Assembly: GCA_042089915.1 (NCBI GenBank)
Contig: JBELJZ010000010.1
Coordinates: forward strand, 1-64,000
Direction: 5' to 3'
DNA length: 64,000 nucleotides
From: UBA8752 sp002172485
Lineage (GTDB): Bacteria > Bacteroidota > Bacteroidia > Flavobacteriales_D > Sanyastnellaceae
The position numbers and the translations under genes were made by a program. Under the pieces are notes generated by a model. The model did not search any database and was not told where the DNA came from. It worked only from the letters and a program-made list of their open reading frames with translations. Shown here piece by piece: positions 44,808-54,178 of the stretch (position 1 is its first letter; each line of letters starts with the position of its first letter).

Positions 44808-46763
44808 ATGCAACAAGGCCAGATCAACGTACAGACGGAAAACATCTTTCCGATCATCAAGAAGTTCCTCTACAGCGACCACGAGATCTTCCTGCGGGAG
44901 CTCGTGTCCAATGCTGTGGACGCCACCCAGAAGCGCAAAGCCCTCATCCGGGTTGGTGAAATCCAAGGCAATGCCGACGGCGCGCAGGTCCACATCCTGC
45001 TCGACGACGAGGCCAGAACCCTGACCATTCGGGATGCCGGAATCGGCATGACCGAGGCGGAGGTCGACAAGTACATCAACCAGATCGCTTTCTCGGGCGC
45101 CACCGAGTTCGTGGAGCAGTTCCAGGAGAAGTATGCGGACAAGTCCGACGCCAAAGAAGCCATCATCGGCCACTTCGGACTCGGTTTTTACAGCGCCTTC
45201 ATGGTGGCCGACCGCGTCGACATCTACTCCTGGAGCCAGCGCAAGGACGCTGCGCCCGTGAAGTGGACGTGCGACGGGTCCCCCAACTTCGAGATGGGCG
45301 CCATCTCCGAAGACGACTTCAAGGCCCTCGGCCGCTCCGACGACCAGCTCCACGGTACCGACATTGTACTGCACCTCGGAGAGGATGGTACCGAGTTCGG
45401 TGAAGATGCCCGCATCTCCGGCATCCTTGAGAAGTACTGCAAGTTCATGCCGGTCCCGGTCATCTTCGGCACAAGGACCGAGTACATCGACGATCCGGAG
45501 GGCGCCAAGGACGAGGAGGGCAACGTCAAGCGCGTACCCGTCGAGGAGCCCCGCATCGTCAACGACACCGACGCCATCTGGCTCAAATCCCCGGCCGACC
45601 TCGAGGACCAGGATTACCTCGAATTCTACCGGACGCTCTACCCGATGAACTTCGAGGAGCCGCTGTTCCAGATCCACCTCAACGTGGACTTTCCCTTCAA
45701 CCTCACGGGCATTCTCTACTTCCCCAAGCTGAAGAAGGAAATGGACCTGCAACGCAACAAAATCCACCTCTACAGCAACCAGGTCTTCATCACGGACAAC
45801 GTGGAGAACATCGTCCCGGACTTCCTGACGCTGCTCCACGGCGTCATTGACTCCCCAGACATTCCGCTCAACGTCTCCCGCTCCTACCTGCAGGAGGACG
45901 CCAACGTCAAGAAGATCACCGCCCACATTTCCAAGAAGGTCAGCGACAAACTCGCCAAGATGTTCAAGGACGACCGGGCCGACTTCGAGTCCAAGTGGCA
46001 AGACATTCAGGTCTTCACCGAGTACGGCATGCTCATGGACGAGAAGTTCTTCGAGCGTGCCGGCAAATTTGCCCTGTACAAGGACACCGAAGGCACGTAC
46101 CGCACCATGGAGGAACTCCTCGAAACGGTCAAGGAAGCCCACACCGACAGGGACGGCAACGTGGTCATGCTCTACACCCCCGATCCCGAAGGACAGCATG
46201 GGTATGTCAGCGCTGCGCGCGATGCAGGCTACACCGTGCTCCACCTCGAGAGCCCGTTGACTTCCCACCTCATCCAGAAGTTGGAAATGGGCAGTGGTGA
46301 CACGAAGGTCCAGTTCCGCCGTGTCGACGCCGACATCGTCGACCGCTTGATTCCCAAGGAGGACGCGCCGGAGAGCGCGCTGACCGAGGAGCAGCAGACC
46401 GCCCTGAAGGAGGAGTTCGAAGGCATTGTACCGGACAAGACCGTTTACAAGGTGGCCTTTGCCCCCATGTCCCCCACCGCTCCGCCCGTGACCATCACCC
46501 AAAGCGAGTTCATGCGCCGCATGAAAGAGCAGCAGCGCGTCGGTGGAGGCGGCATGGCCATGTTTGGCGACATGCCCGACACCTACGACCTCATCTTCAA
46601 TGCCAACCACCCGCTCGTAACCAGCTGGGCGGGTTCCGATACCGAGGTCCGCAAGCCGAAGGTGGAGCGCGCCGTGGCATTGGCCAGGCTTTCTCAAGGC
46701 CTCCTCGTCGGCGAAGAGCTGACCCGCTTCATCGCGGAGGGCTACGATGCCCTGGGCGAATGA
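44808..46763 (+). CDS. htpG: Chaperone HtpG (Hsp90)
   Basis: A 651-residue Hsp90 homologue. The GHKL ATPase motifs are FLRELVSNAVDA, IRDAGIGMT and IGHFGLGFYSAFMVA, followed by the middle domain (GILYFPKLKKEMD; VSRSYLQEDANVKKI) and the C-terminal dimerisation domain. The start MQQGQINVQTENIFP is typical. It folds or remodels client proteins in the cytosol. Its stop overlaps the start of a J-domain gene, making a chaperone/co-chaperone pair. Confidence 0.97.
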   Translation: MQQGQINVQTENIFPIIKKFLYSDHEIFLRELVSNAVDATQKRKALIRVGEIQGNADGAQVHILLDDEARTLTIRDAGIGMTEAEVDKYINQIAFSGATEFVEQFQEKYADKSDAKEAIIGHFGLGFYSAFMVADRVDIYSWSQRKDAAPVKWTCDGSPNFEMGAISEDDFKALGRSDDQLHGTDIVLHLGEDGTEFGEDARISGILEKYCKFMPVPVIFGTRTEYIDDPEGAKDEEGNVKRVPVEEPRIVNDTDAIWLKSPADLEDQDYLEFYRTLYPMNFEEPLFQIHLNVDFPFNLTGILYFPKLKKEMDLQRNKIHLYSNQVFITDNVENIVPDFLTLLHGVIDSPDIPLNVSRSYLQEDANVKKITAHISKKVSDKLAKMFKDDRADFESKWQDIQVFTEYGMLMDEKFFERAGKFALYKDTEGTYRTMEELLETVKEAHTDRDGNVVMLYTPDPEGQHGYVSAARDAGYTVLHLESPLTSHLIQKLEMGSGDTKVQFRRVDADIVDRLIPKEDAPESALTEEQQTALKEEFEGIVPDKTVYKVAFAPMSPTAPPVTITQSEFMRRMKEQQRVGGGGMAMFGDMPDTYDLIFNANHPLVTSWAGSDTEVRKPKVERAVALARLSQGLLVGEELTRFIAEGYDALGE

Positions 46764-47515
46764 GGCACGCAAAGTGGATTGGCGGCGCGCTGGGCTGGGC
46801 GCTGGGCGGCCCCATCGGTGCCATCTTCGGTTACGCCTTCGGCTCCATGGTGGGCGACACCAGCCTCTCCGTGGAGCATGGTGGCGCCGGCGGAGGGCGT
46901 GGGCATCAGAGCGGACCTCGTCGCCGGCAGACCGGTAGCGGGGATTTCGCCGCGTCGATGATCGTGTTGAGCGCGGCTGTGATGAAGGCCGACGACCGCA
47001 TCCTGAAGTCTGAACTGGACTATGTGAAGCGGTTCTTCGTCAGCAACTTTGGCCAGCACCAAGCAGAGCGGTATGTGCTCACCCTCCGGGAAGTCCTCAA
47101 GCAGGACGTCGACACCCGCGCCGTCTGCCGTCAGATTCACGGCATGATGGAGCACAGCAAGCGGCTCTTGCTGCTCCAGTACCTGTTTGGCATTGCCCAG
47201 GCTGATGGCCACGTGGATGTGCGGGAAGTCGAGGTCATCCGACGCATGGCCCAATGGCTGGGCATCAGCGAGAAGGACCTCAAGTCCATCGAAGCCACCT
47301 TCTACACCGATGTGGCTTCCCACTATGCGGTTCTCGAAGTGTCGGAATCGGCCTCCGATGGCGAGGTGAAAAAGGCCTACCGCCGCATGGCTGTGAAATT
47401 CCACCCCGACAAGGTGGGCGACATGGGGGCCGACTATCAGAAGCAGGCCCGGGCCCGATTCGACCGCATCCAGGTGGCCTACGAAGAGATCAAGAAGCAA
47501 CGGGGCATGAAGTGA
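46760..47515 (+). CDS. TerB and J-domain co-chaperone (DjlA-like)
   Basis: A 251-residue protein: a short Gly-rich hydrophobic N-terminus (7-32, probably membrane-associated), a TerB-like helical domain (about 64-182, FGIAQADGHVDVREVEVI) and a C-terminal J domain (187-250) with the HPD motif at 215-217. The layout is that of DjlA. J domains stimulate DnaK ATPase. Overlap with htpG by 4 nt suggests a joint Hsp70-Hsp90 function, but that is inference. Confidence 0.9.
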   Translation: MRHAKWIGGALGWALGGPIGAIFGYAFGSMVGDTSLSVEHGGAGGGRGHQSGPRRRQTGSGDFAASMIVLSAAVMKADDRILKSELDYVKRFFVSNFGQHQAERYVLTLREVLKQDVDTRAVCRQIHGMMEHSKRLLLLQYLFGIAQADGHVDVREVEVIRRMAQWLGISEKDLKSIEATFYTDVASHYAVLEVSESASDGEVKKAYRRMAVKFHPDKVGDMGADYQKQARARFDRIQVAYEEIKKQRGMK

Positions 47516-47538
47516 GCTCCGCAATGTGCACGACAAGA

Positions 47539-47568
47539 AAAAAGCCGGACCCTCGGGCCCGGCTTTTT
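47539..47568. terminator. Bidirectional terminator between the J-domain gene and the gingipain gene
   Basis: AAAAAGCCGG (47539-47548) pairs with CCGGCTTTTT (47559-47568) around a 10-nt GC-rich loop that can itself pair. With A and T runs on both sides it can terminate both convergent transcripts (stops at 47515 and 47588). Confidence 0.85.
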
Positions 47569-47587
47569 CATGCTGTTGTGTTTCGAA

Positions 47588-50500
47588 TCAGTGGCGGATG
47601 ACCGGCATGCGCCATTGTCCCTCGCCGTCCGTCAGGCGCACTGTGTAGTGGCCCGGAGCCACATCGCTCAAGTCCAGCTGGCGGCGGCCGGTGGCCTGTC
47701 CCTTCCACTGCTCACTGAGAACCACGCGGCCACTGCCATCGCGCAGCTCCATGCGCAAGTCGAGCAGGCGTGCACCGAGGTCGAGATCGAGGTTCAGCGT
47801 TCCGTTGGTCGGCACAGGGTAAGCGGACACCCCGTTCAAGCCGGCGATGTCGCCCACCCCCACAGGATTGGTGACCGTCACCGTCAGCGGCACGCGCTCA
47901 GAGGCGCAACCCACGGCGTCGACTGACACCGTCCAATTGTAGAAGAAGTAGTAGTAATTCTGACCGTTGGCGCCATTGACACTGGTTCCCGTGATGGCTC
48001 CGAAGTCCGCCAGCGCGAAGGGGTATTCGGGGTCAGACCCGATGCCGTCCCGCCACAGTCCGGGATTGTCATCCGCAGAGCGGAGACCGTAATCCACACC
48101 GGCAGGCACGTAGAAGCCCAAATCGACCGTGCTCTCCCCTTCAGGCAAGTCGACCGTCAGGGACTCGAGATCGGCGCCGTTGGCGTCCACCAGCGCGATG
48201 GTGCACTCACCTGCATCCTCTGCATAGACGACCACCGACTCGATGGTCATGCCTTGGTACGCATCAAACGTGAGCCAGAAATTGGAATTCGGGTGGAATT
48301 GGCCGTTGTCCTCATCGCGGTCCGCATTGCCACCGGTGCCTTCCGTTCCCGGGTTGCTGCTTTCGCTCTCCACCCAGAAGGTCGTGGTGGCCCCCACGTA
48401 GACCGGCACATCTGCTCCAGCGCCAAACGGCAGGACATCGTTCTCGTTCTCATACCAGAGGAGATTGTCCCCTGTGGCGTTCAAGTTGACTTCAGCAGGA
48501 TCCACGATGGTGAAGTCCTCCGTGGTGGGCGAGGCCGGGATGGGATACACGTCAACCACGATCTCTTCTCCGAGGTTCTCATTGCCACATGCATCCGTGA
48601 AGGTCAACTGATAGGTGCCTGACACGCCGACTTCGAGGTCTTGGCCCTCGACGCCCACATTCCAATTGCAATCGCCGTCTTCCGGTCCGCTCAAGGTCAC
48701 TGACCCGCCTTCACAGAATCCAAGTTGTCCGTCAATGGACACGGCTGGAACCGCTGGCTCCAGCACATCGATGGTCACGGGATCCGAGGTAAAGCTGCAC
48801 CCTGCGTCGTCGGTGAGGGTCACTGTGTAGGTGCCCCCCTCATTGACTTCGATGGACGATTCTGTGCCGCCATTGCTCCATTCCGTCTCGAACCCGCTGT
48901 TGGTGGTCAGCGTCACGGACTCGCCCGGACACAGCACACCGGCTGCACCCGATTGGCTGATTGTAGCATCGATGAAGCAGAACGGCGGGAGCACAATGTC
49001 GTCCACCCAGCACGCGTCAGAGCCACCGGAAACGATGTTGTCCTTGTCGTAGACCCATTCGATGGTGTGGAAACCGGCCGGCAAGGTGAATACCTCCTCG
49101 GCCCAGTCGAGTTCTCCAGACCACTCGGCCACTTGATCGCCGTCAATGTTGAGGCGGAGGAAGTCCCACCCTTCCTCGGTGGAGACGCGGCGGGCAAAGC
49201 TGAGGTCGCCCTCAGAGAGGAACTCCAACGCGATGGTCAACGACGTGCTTTGGTTGTCGCTGATGTCGCCGCTTTCCATGCAGAAGTCGCCCTGGTAGGG
49301 GTTGTTCGTGGACACGAACCAATCGGCGTTGCCTTCATAGGCCCACGGGAAAGTGGCATCGTCGCCGCTCTCCCAAGTCTCCATGATCAAGTTGATGGGC
49401 TCGAAGAAATCCGCCGCGGTCAGGTACAAGTCCTGCTGGTCCGCTCCCGTCGTGTTCACATTGAACGTGAGGGGAAGCAGGCCGCCGAGGCCCGCGTCTT
49501 CTGAGACGGTAACCGGGTAGCTCATGGTGAACGTGCCGCCCGGCTCAATGGTCTCAGTCTCGTATTGGCCATTGAAGCCCATCGTGACGTCAGGGTGCTC
49601 GAAATCGAGGATGCCCGTCGCACCCGGCGCTGCATCGTGACCATCATTGAGGATGGTGAAGACCAAGTTGGCGGTCTCTCCACTCTCCAGGATGCCGTTG
49701 CCGCCGTCCTCGACGACCATGTCCACCACGGTGAAGTGCGGTGCGTTGAGTACCACATTGAAACTGGCGTTCCAAACGTTGCCGTCGGCGTCGACCATCT
49801 CCACATCGAAGGCCGCCACATGCTGGTCGGCCACGCCGGCCACCACGTCAAAGGCGAAACCGGGCAACGTGAGCGTGCCGTCAGCGTCGATGTCACCGGC
49901 GGATTCCGCGCCATCGGTGATGACCACCCAAGCGTCGGCCGTGGTGATGGTCACCTGCACGTCCATGGCGGTCTCAATGCCGACATTGGCCAAGTCCAGC
50001 TCGAGCTCGATGCTCTCGCCCTGGTCGAGGTTGCCGTCATTGTCTCCCACCACGTCCACTGCGGCATTGCCGTTGTTGAGCACGTAAGGGCCTTCTGCCG
50101 GCACCACTTGTACCGTGGCCTGGTAAGGAATGGTATTGTAGGCGGTTCCGGTGATCAGGTAGTCTCCGGGAACGGACAAGGGCGCATCGAGGGCGATGCT
50201 GGCCACCCCGTTCTCCACGAAGGCTGTGCCCAGGATGTCTCCGTTGAACGTCAAGGCCACAAGGGCTCCTTCCGTCGGGCAAGCCACGTCCAACGTCGGC
50301 GTGCCGAGGAAATAGACGTCTTGGTGCGACAAGGCGAGATCGGTCGGGAAGGCCGTGCGCATGACGACGGAGGGGTCGCCGAAAATGCACCACGTGTCCA
50401 TCATCTCCTCACCGCCACCACCGTAGCTGTCGATCATGCCGGAGCAACCGTGGGCTACAATGGAACCGAAAGTGTGGCGGATCTCGACCTCACCGTCCTC

Positions 50501-52117
50501 GACGACCAGGTCGGTCATCTCGTCTTGACCGCGCATCGGGGGCGCCCAGCTTTGGAGCACGCTGGAGAACGCACCACCAATGCCGCCGGCAGGCTGGCCG
50601 TTGTAAGTGTGCTTGAGCCACACTTCACCAAAACAGTCGCCGGAGCCTTCGCCTTCATCGAAGTCACCCACACAACAGGCCACAGGGACAAAGAATCCGT
50701 ACATGCCGTTGTTGGTGGTCTGTCCAATGGCATTCACATCGAATCCACTCGACGCGATGCCGCCATGGTAACCGTGACCCGTGTAGTTGATGAAGCTGAG
50801 TCCCTTGTTGACCAGTTCGACCATGTCATTTGGGTTGGGGTTGCCAGCCTGATCCGCCGTTTCTCCACCCGTCGGGCTGTTGCCGCCTTGGCTTCCGTCG
50901 TAGAGCTCCCACACTTCTTGGAATCCATAATCCAAGAGCTTGTCCTTGATGACGTTGTTGTGCTGCCAATCGCTCTCGCCATTGTCGCCAATGCCGGCGC
51001 CTTCATTGGACCCGATGCCCACAGCGATGTTGAACCACTCCTCACCGAGGAATGGGGTCTTCTCATATTCCAGGGTCCGGTCCACCACCGTCTGCATCTC
51101 GGCCACCGTGTGCACGAGCAATCGGCCGACGAAGAACTCCGGATAGTGGTCGTCGCCCTCCACGTAGGAGTAGCAAGGGTCGCAGTATCCCGTGCCTCCT
51201 CCATTGGTAATGAGGTTGGCCGGGACTTGGTCCTCGTCGCCGGCCAGGATCACGTGGGTGAGCCCTTCGTTCAGGTACTGGTCCGCGAGGAAATCGCGGA
51301 TGGCATCGAAGTCCATGCCGAAGTCGGCGGCGTACACCACTTCAGTGGGCAGGCCCTTCTCCTGCTTCCACTGTACGAGCGGAGCCAGGACGTCATCATA
51401 CATGGCGTCGGTGACGACGATGATCTTGCCATGCTCTTCGATGTAATCGTAGCGGTCCTCACCTTGGGCCGCATTCAAGAAGCGGCGCTCCAGCTGATCC
51501 GCGAACTCCGCGGAAATGCGTGCCGGGGCCACGGCTGGGTTGATGGGCGCCGCATCCGTTTCCACGATGCGCACCGTGATGGACGTGTGCGCACGCAACA
51601 CCTTGGATATAGGGTTGTATTGGAACGGGAAGGCCCACACGCTCTGTCCCCGGATGCCACGCTGGACAAATGGAGACTGCAACGCTGCCGGAGCCTCCGG
51701 GTAGAATGCATCTGCATCGTAGACCGCACCCTTTTCGAAGGCGACATCGGTTGGATCCACATTGCGGTAGAGGTTGCCCTTGCTCGGGGCCACTTCCACA
51801 TCGGGAATGTCCACGAATTCAGTTTCGAGCACCTCCAAGGCGGTTCCTGCCTGAGCAGCAATCATCAGCGTGGCATCCACCTTGGACACATCGGGCGCAC
51901 CCGTGCGAAGCAGAGGCGTGTCTCCAGCCACGCGGGGCAAAATGGCCACACCGTCCTCGGTCGAGACTTCCTGAAGCTGGGGGTCGCTGAAATCAAAGCG
52001 GACGACAATGCCATCATGGCTGTCCGCAAGCAATGTGGCGTTTTGCGCATTCAATGGAGCGGCACTCACGGCCAGAATGAACAGCGCTGCCAGCGCATTG
52101 TGAAAGGTGAATTTCAT
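47588..52117 (-). CDS. Gingipain-family (C25) cysteine protease with T9SS type A sorting domain
   Basis: A 1509-residue exported protein: signal peptide (PLNAQ), propeptide-like region (~25-215), C25 catalytic domain (~225-590), several Ig-like and MAM-like beta domains (~600-1400), and a type A T9SS tail (from about AYPVPTNGTLNLDL to PGHYTVRL and the end). The catalytic histidine is H448 in NYTGHG, and the cysteine is probably C481 in VACCVGDF. The ATG at 52117 is chosen for its clean signal peptide; in-frame starts further upstream would overlap the neighbouring gene. It degrades proteins outside the cell. It probably shares a transcript with the small T9SS protein 17 nt upstream. Confidence 0.93.
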   Translation of the reverse strand: MKFTFHNALAALFILAVSAAPLNAQNATLLADSHDGIVVRFDFSDPQLQEVSTEDGVAILPRVAGDTPLLRTGAPDVSKVDATLMIAAQAGTALEVLETEFVDIPDVEVAPSKGNLYRNVDPTDVAFEKGAVYDADAFYPEAPAALQSPFVQRGIRGQSVWAFPFQYNPISKVLRAHTSITVRIVETDAAPINPAVAPARISAEFADQLERRFLNAAQGEDRYDYIEEHGKIIVVTDAMYDDVLAPLVQWKQEKGLPTEVVYAADFGMDFDAIRDFLADQYLNEGLTHVILAGDEDQVPANLITNGGGTGYCDPCYSYVEGDDHYPEFFVGRLLVHTVAEMQTVVDRTLEYEKTPFLGEEWFNIAVGIGSNEGAGIGDNGESDWQHNNVIKDKLLDYGFQEVWELYDGSQGGNSPTGGETADQAGNPNPNDMVELVNKGLSFINYTGHGYHGGIASSGFDVNAIGQTTNNGMYGFFVPVACCVGDFDEGEGSGDCFGEVWLKHTYNGQPAGGIGGAFSSVLQSWAPPMRGQDEMTDLVVEDGEVEIRHTFGSIVAHGCSGMIDSYGGGGEEMMDTWCIFGDPSVVMRTAFPTDLALSHQDVYFLGTPTLDVACPTEGALVALTFNGDILGTAFVENGVASIALDAPLSVPGDYLITGTAYNTIPYQATVQVVPAEGPYVLNNGNAAVDVVGDNDGNLDQGESIELELDLANVGIETAMDVQVTITTADAWVVITDGAESAGDIDADGTLTLPGFAFDVVAGVADQHVAAFDVEMVDADGNVWNASFNVVLNAPHFTVVDMVVEDGGNGILESGETANLVFTILNDGHDAAPGATGILDFEHPDVTMGFNGQYETETIEPGGTFTMSYPVTVSEDAGLGGLLPLTFNVNTTGADQQDLYLTAADFFEPINLIMETWESGDDATFPWAYEGNADWFVSTNNPYQGDFCMESGDISDNQSTSLTIALEFLSEGDLSFARRVSTEEGWDFLRLNIDGDQVAEWSGELDWAEEVFTLPAGFHTIEWVYDKDNIVSGGSDACWVDDIVLPPFCFIDATISQSGAAGVLCPGESVTLTTNSGFETEWSNGGTESSIEVNEGGTYTVTLTDDAGCSFTSDPVTIDVLEPAVPAVSIDGQLGFCEGGSVTLSGPEDGDCNWNVGVEGQDLEVGVSGTYQLTFTDACGNENLGEEIVVDVYPIPASPTTEDFTIVDPAEVNLNATGDNLLWYENENDVLPFGAGADVPVYVGATTTFWVESESSNPGTEGTGGNADRDEDNGQFHPNSNFWLTFDAYQGMTIESVVVYAEDAGECTIALVDANGADLESLTVDLPEGESTVDLGFYVPAGVDYGLRSADDNPGLWRDGIGSDPEYPFALADFGAITGTSVNGANGQNYYYFFYNWTVSVDAVGCASERVPLTVTVTNPVGVGDIAGLNGVSAYPVPTNGTLNLDLDLGARLLDLRMELRDGSGRVVLSEQWKGQATGRRQLDLSDVAPGHYTVRLTDGEGQWRMPVIRH

Positions 52118-52134
52118 GGTTCTGATTTTGCAGG

Positions 52135-52839
52135 TCATTCGACCACCATGCGGATGGGGACGTGAACATCGGACCATTGAATCCAATGGTGCCCGGATGG
52201 CCATCCCGCCGTAGAGACGGTGACGCCAGCTGGTCCGCAGACGGTGGAACAAGGATGTAACCTTCCATCCAGCCCAAACCGTTGCATCGGGCGCGCCATT
52301 TCTTGGGCTGCGGATGAAAGAAGGGCAATGACAAAGGATTCTCCGGATTCGACCGGATTGGGAAATACCGTTGGCACGGCGCCTTCCTCGGTGGACATCA
52401 CAGAACTGACGCCGCCGTTTCGCAAGTCGAAGTAGACATCGATGAGCGCGTCCTGATTTCCCGTGGGCCACACCCAGAAATGAAGGAAGCAGGCCCCTTC
52501 CAATTCGTAAGCATTGACAATGAGCTTCAGAAACCCCGCCCCATCTGGCGGCATTGGCAACATGTCGGCATCCGACGGTACACCGGTGTAGCACTCTCCC
52601 AGGTCGCAGAGGTTGACATCCCAACCTTCGGTCCAGCCTCCGCCCACATGCCGCCAGGTCAGACCCAGGCTGTCGGGAGACTCATTTGGGAAATCGATCT
52701 GGAAAATGCGGGTGACACTGTCGGTGGTGAATTGTTCGACCAGACTGTCTGTGGGCGTGACGCCAAACTGACCCGCTGCAGGGATGCAAAGAAGCAACGA
52801 GAACAGCGCGAGAAGACAGGAAACCGTTCGAAACATCAT
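52135..52839 (-). CDS. Small secreted protein with T9SS type A sorting domain
   Basis: A 234-residue protein with a signal peptide (LLCIPAAGQ), a ~120-residue beta-rich domain with Cys pairs (NLCDLGECYTG), and a C-terminal module starting VFPNPVESGESF that matches the type A T9SS sorting pattern. I recognise no family for the central domain. It ends 17 nt before the gingipain gene on the same strand. A shared transcript suggests a role as partner, inhibitor or surface anchor, none of it demonstrated. The ATG at 52839 is preferred over a GTG at 52848 and has a -7-like element 7 nt upstream. Confidence 0.78.
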   Translation of the reverse strand: MMFRTVSCLLALFSLLLCIPAAGQFGVTPTDSLVEQFTTDSVTRIFQIDFPNESPDSLGLTWRHVGGGWTEGWDVNLCDLGECYTGVPSDADMLPMPPDGAGFLKLIVNAYELEGACFLHFWVWPTGNQDALIDVYFDLRNGGVSSVMSTEEGAVPTVFPNPVESGESFVIALLSSAAQEMARPMQRFGLDGRLHPCSTVCGPAGVTVSTAGWPSGHHWIQWSDVHVPIRMVVE

Positions 52840-52846
52840 AGAAAGC

Positions 52847-52854
52847 ACAAGTTA
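52847..52854 (-). promoter_or_regulatory. Putative -7 element TAACTTGT before the small T9SS protein
   Basis: Minus-strand TAACTTGT ends 7 nt before the ATG at 52839 and likely drives this gene plus the gingipain gene. The preceding gene stops at 52911. Confidence 0.4.
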
Positions 52855-52910
52855 AGTCTTGCCCTCGGGACGCTGCACTGCGCGGGGCCCAAGTCGCAGG
52901 ACGCCGTGCT

Positions 52911-53408
52911 TCAGCTTTGGACGGATCCCAGTTGACCGAAAAGAAGCTCCATTTGCTCTTTCCTGTAGGCGAACAGCGCCTCCATCTGGCCGCGGACCCA
53001 CCGGCCAGCCACGGCATGTCCGAGTTGTCCGAATGGCATCTTGTACCGCAGGGTGTCCACGACCCTGCACCCACCGGGTACGGGCTCAAACTCGTGGCGG
53101 TGGTCCCACAAGGCAAAGGGCCCGCGCAACTGGGTGTCGCGAAACCACGGTCGGCCGCCGGTTTCCTCGGGAGGATGGACTTCCTCAATGCGGGTCAGCC
53201 AGCCTGTTCGCACGCCTGGCACTGGAGACACCGAGATGCGGACCTCCAATCCATCGTGAAGTGGTGTGTCTCCGCCCTTCCCGATGCGGACTTTTTGATC
53301 TGGGGGCGTCATCTCGGACAAATTCTGGGCTGTCTGAAAAAAGGACCAGACCTCCTCCACTGGACGCGCCACCAGGACTTCGGCGCGGAATTCCTGAACT
53401 GCACTCAT
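52911..53408 (-). CDS. SRPBCC-family ligand-binding protein
   Basis: A 165-residue single-domain protein of the SRPBCC (START/polyketide cyclase-like) superfamily. Typical strands are FRAEVLVARPVEEVWSFF at the start, a central GPFALWDHRHEFEPV and a long C-terminal helix (RGQMEALFAYRKEQME). Members bind hydrophobic ligands; no ligand can be assigned. The ATG at 53408 overlaps the stop of the upstream YkuK-family gene (ATGA), implying coupled translation. Confidence 0.85.
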   Translation of the reverse strand: MSAVQEFRAEVLVARPVEEVWSFFQTAQNLSEMTPPDQKVRIGKGGDTPLHDGLEVRISVSPVPGVRTGWLTRIEEVHPPEETGGRPWFRDTQLRGPFALWDHRHEFEPVPGGCRVVDTLRYKMPFGQLGHAVAGRWVRGQMEALFAYRKEQMELLFGQLGSVQS

Positions 53409-53878
53409 TGACACAGGGCGTCCGCAGCCCAGGCCGCCATCAGCAAGCCGGGCTTCGCGCCACTTTGGAATCCCAAGGACTGAATGTATCCGGTGGACGC
53501 GCTGAGCACCTTGTTGGATGGATGACTCGGGTCGGTATTGAAATCCAAGTCAATCTGCTCGATGTCGATGCCATTCTCCTCCCGCAGCAAATTGGCGAGG
53601 GCCACCGAGCGTTCCGTCTCTCCCCAGAGTTTGGTCCAGAGGTCGAGGATTTTCGGCACTTTTTCTTTCCGGTAAATGACATGGGCGCCGGAGCGTGGAA
53701 AGCGAAAGACCACGGTGGTCACATATACAGTCAGGTTGCGGTGATTTTGGCTGTCACATCCAACATGGACGGCGAACGCCTGCCCGCCAGCTTGCATTTC
53801 ACGGACGTAGTCACACACATCGAAGCTGCGTCGCCCCCCCATGACCTTGAATCTTCTGTCCGATCTGTCCCCTTCCAT
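53405..53878 (-). CDS. YkuK-family (DUF458) RNase H-like protein
   Basis: A 157-residue protein matching the DUF458/YkuK family, predicted to have an RNase H-like fold. The acidic GCDSQN motif is at 40-45, followed by strand VYVTTVVFRF and a conserved acidic segment DIEQIDLDFNTDP. The ATG at 53878 is chosen because a TAATTTGG element lies 5 nt upstream; an in-frame start at 53938 would place that element inside the coding region. Biochemical activity is unproven for the family. Confidence 0.82.
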   Translation of the reverse strand: MEGDRSDRRFKVMGGRRSFDVCDYVREMQAGGQAFAVHVGCDSQNHRNLTVYVTTVVFRFPRSGAHVIYRKEKVPKILDLWTKLWGETERSVALANLLREENGIDIEQIDLDFNTDPSHPSNKVLSASTGYIQSLGFQSGAKPGLLMAAWAADALCQ

Positions 53879-53883
53879 GCCCC

Positions 53884-53891
53884 CCAAATTA
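53884..53891 (-). promoter_or_regulatory. Putative -7 element TAATTTGG before the YkuK-family gene
   Basis: Minus-strand TAATTTGG lies 5 nt upstream of the ATG at 53878; it differs from TAnnTTTG at one base. It helps decide the start codon. Confidence 0.45.
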
Positions 53892-53975
53892 GCCGGGACA
53901 TCCGGCGACTTCGCGGTGGACTTGGACAGCTTGTCCACAAGATTCGGACAAGACCAACCGGGCCAAAAATGGAAA

Positions 53976-53993
53976 CACCCGCCGTTGCGGGTG
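53976..53993. other. Perfect hairpin in the 300-bp interval between the histidine kinase and YkuK genes
   Basis: CACCCGC (53976-53982) pairs with GCGGGTG (53987-53993) around a CGTT loop. It is not followed by a clean T run on either strand, so it may be a weak terminator, a protein site or an RNA element. The rest of 53879-54178 holds no convincing ORF; 54040-54140 is AT-rich and downstream of the kinase stop. Confidence 0.4.
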
Positions 53994-54178
53994 CTTCTCT
54001 ACGATTCACAACTGTGATTGACTTCCCCGAAGGAAGTGCCTGTCAACCACACCATCAAGTTAATCACTGCATCCAGTAAACACAAGACCGTATCATATTT
54101 AATCGACATATATACAATTTTCATATGACCAAATCAACCTTCTGCCTATTGATGACCCCATCCGGGACGAGCACAAAT

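Noticed and set aside
47539..47568. Hairpin considered as an attachment site or small-RNA gene
   Set aside because: Its A/T-flanked GC stem lying between two convergent stops is fully explained by a bidirectional terminator.
49565..52165. 866-codon plus-strand open frame opposite the gingipain gene
   Set aside because: The minus strand encodes a complete C25 protease with T9SS tail. The antisense product has no domains and is rich in His and Val, typical of shadow frames.
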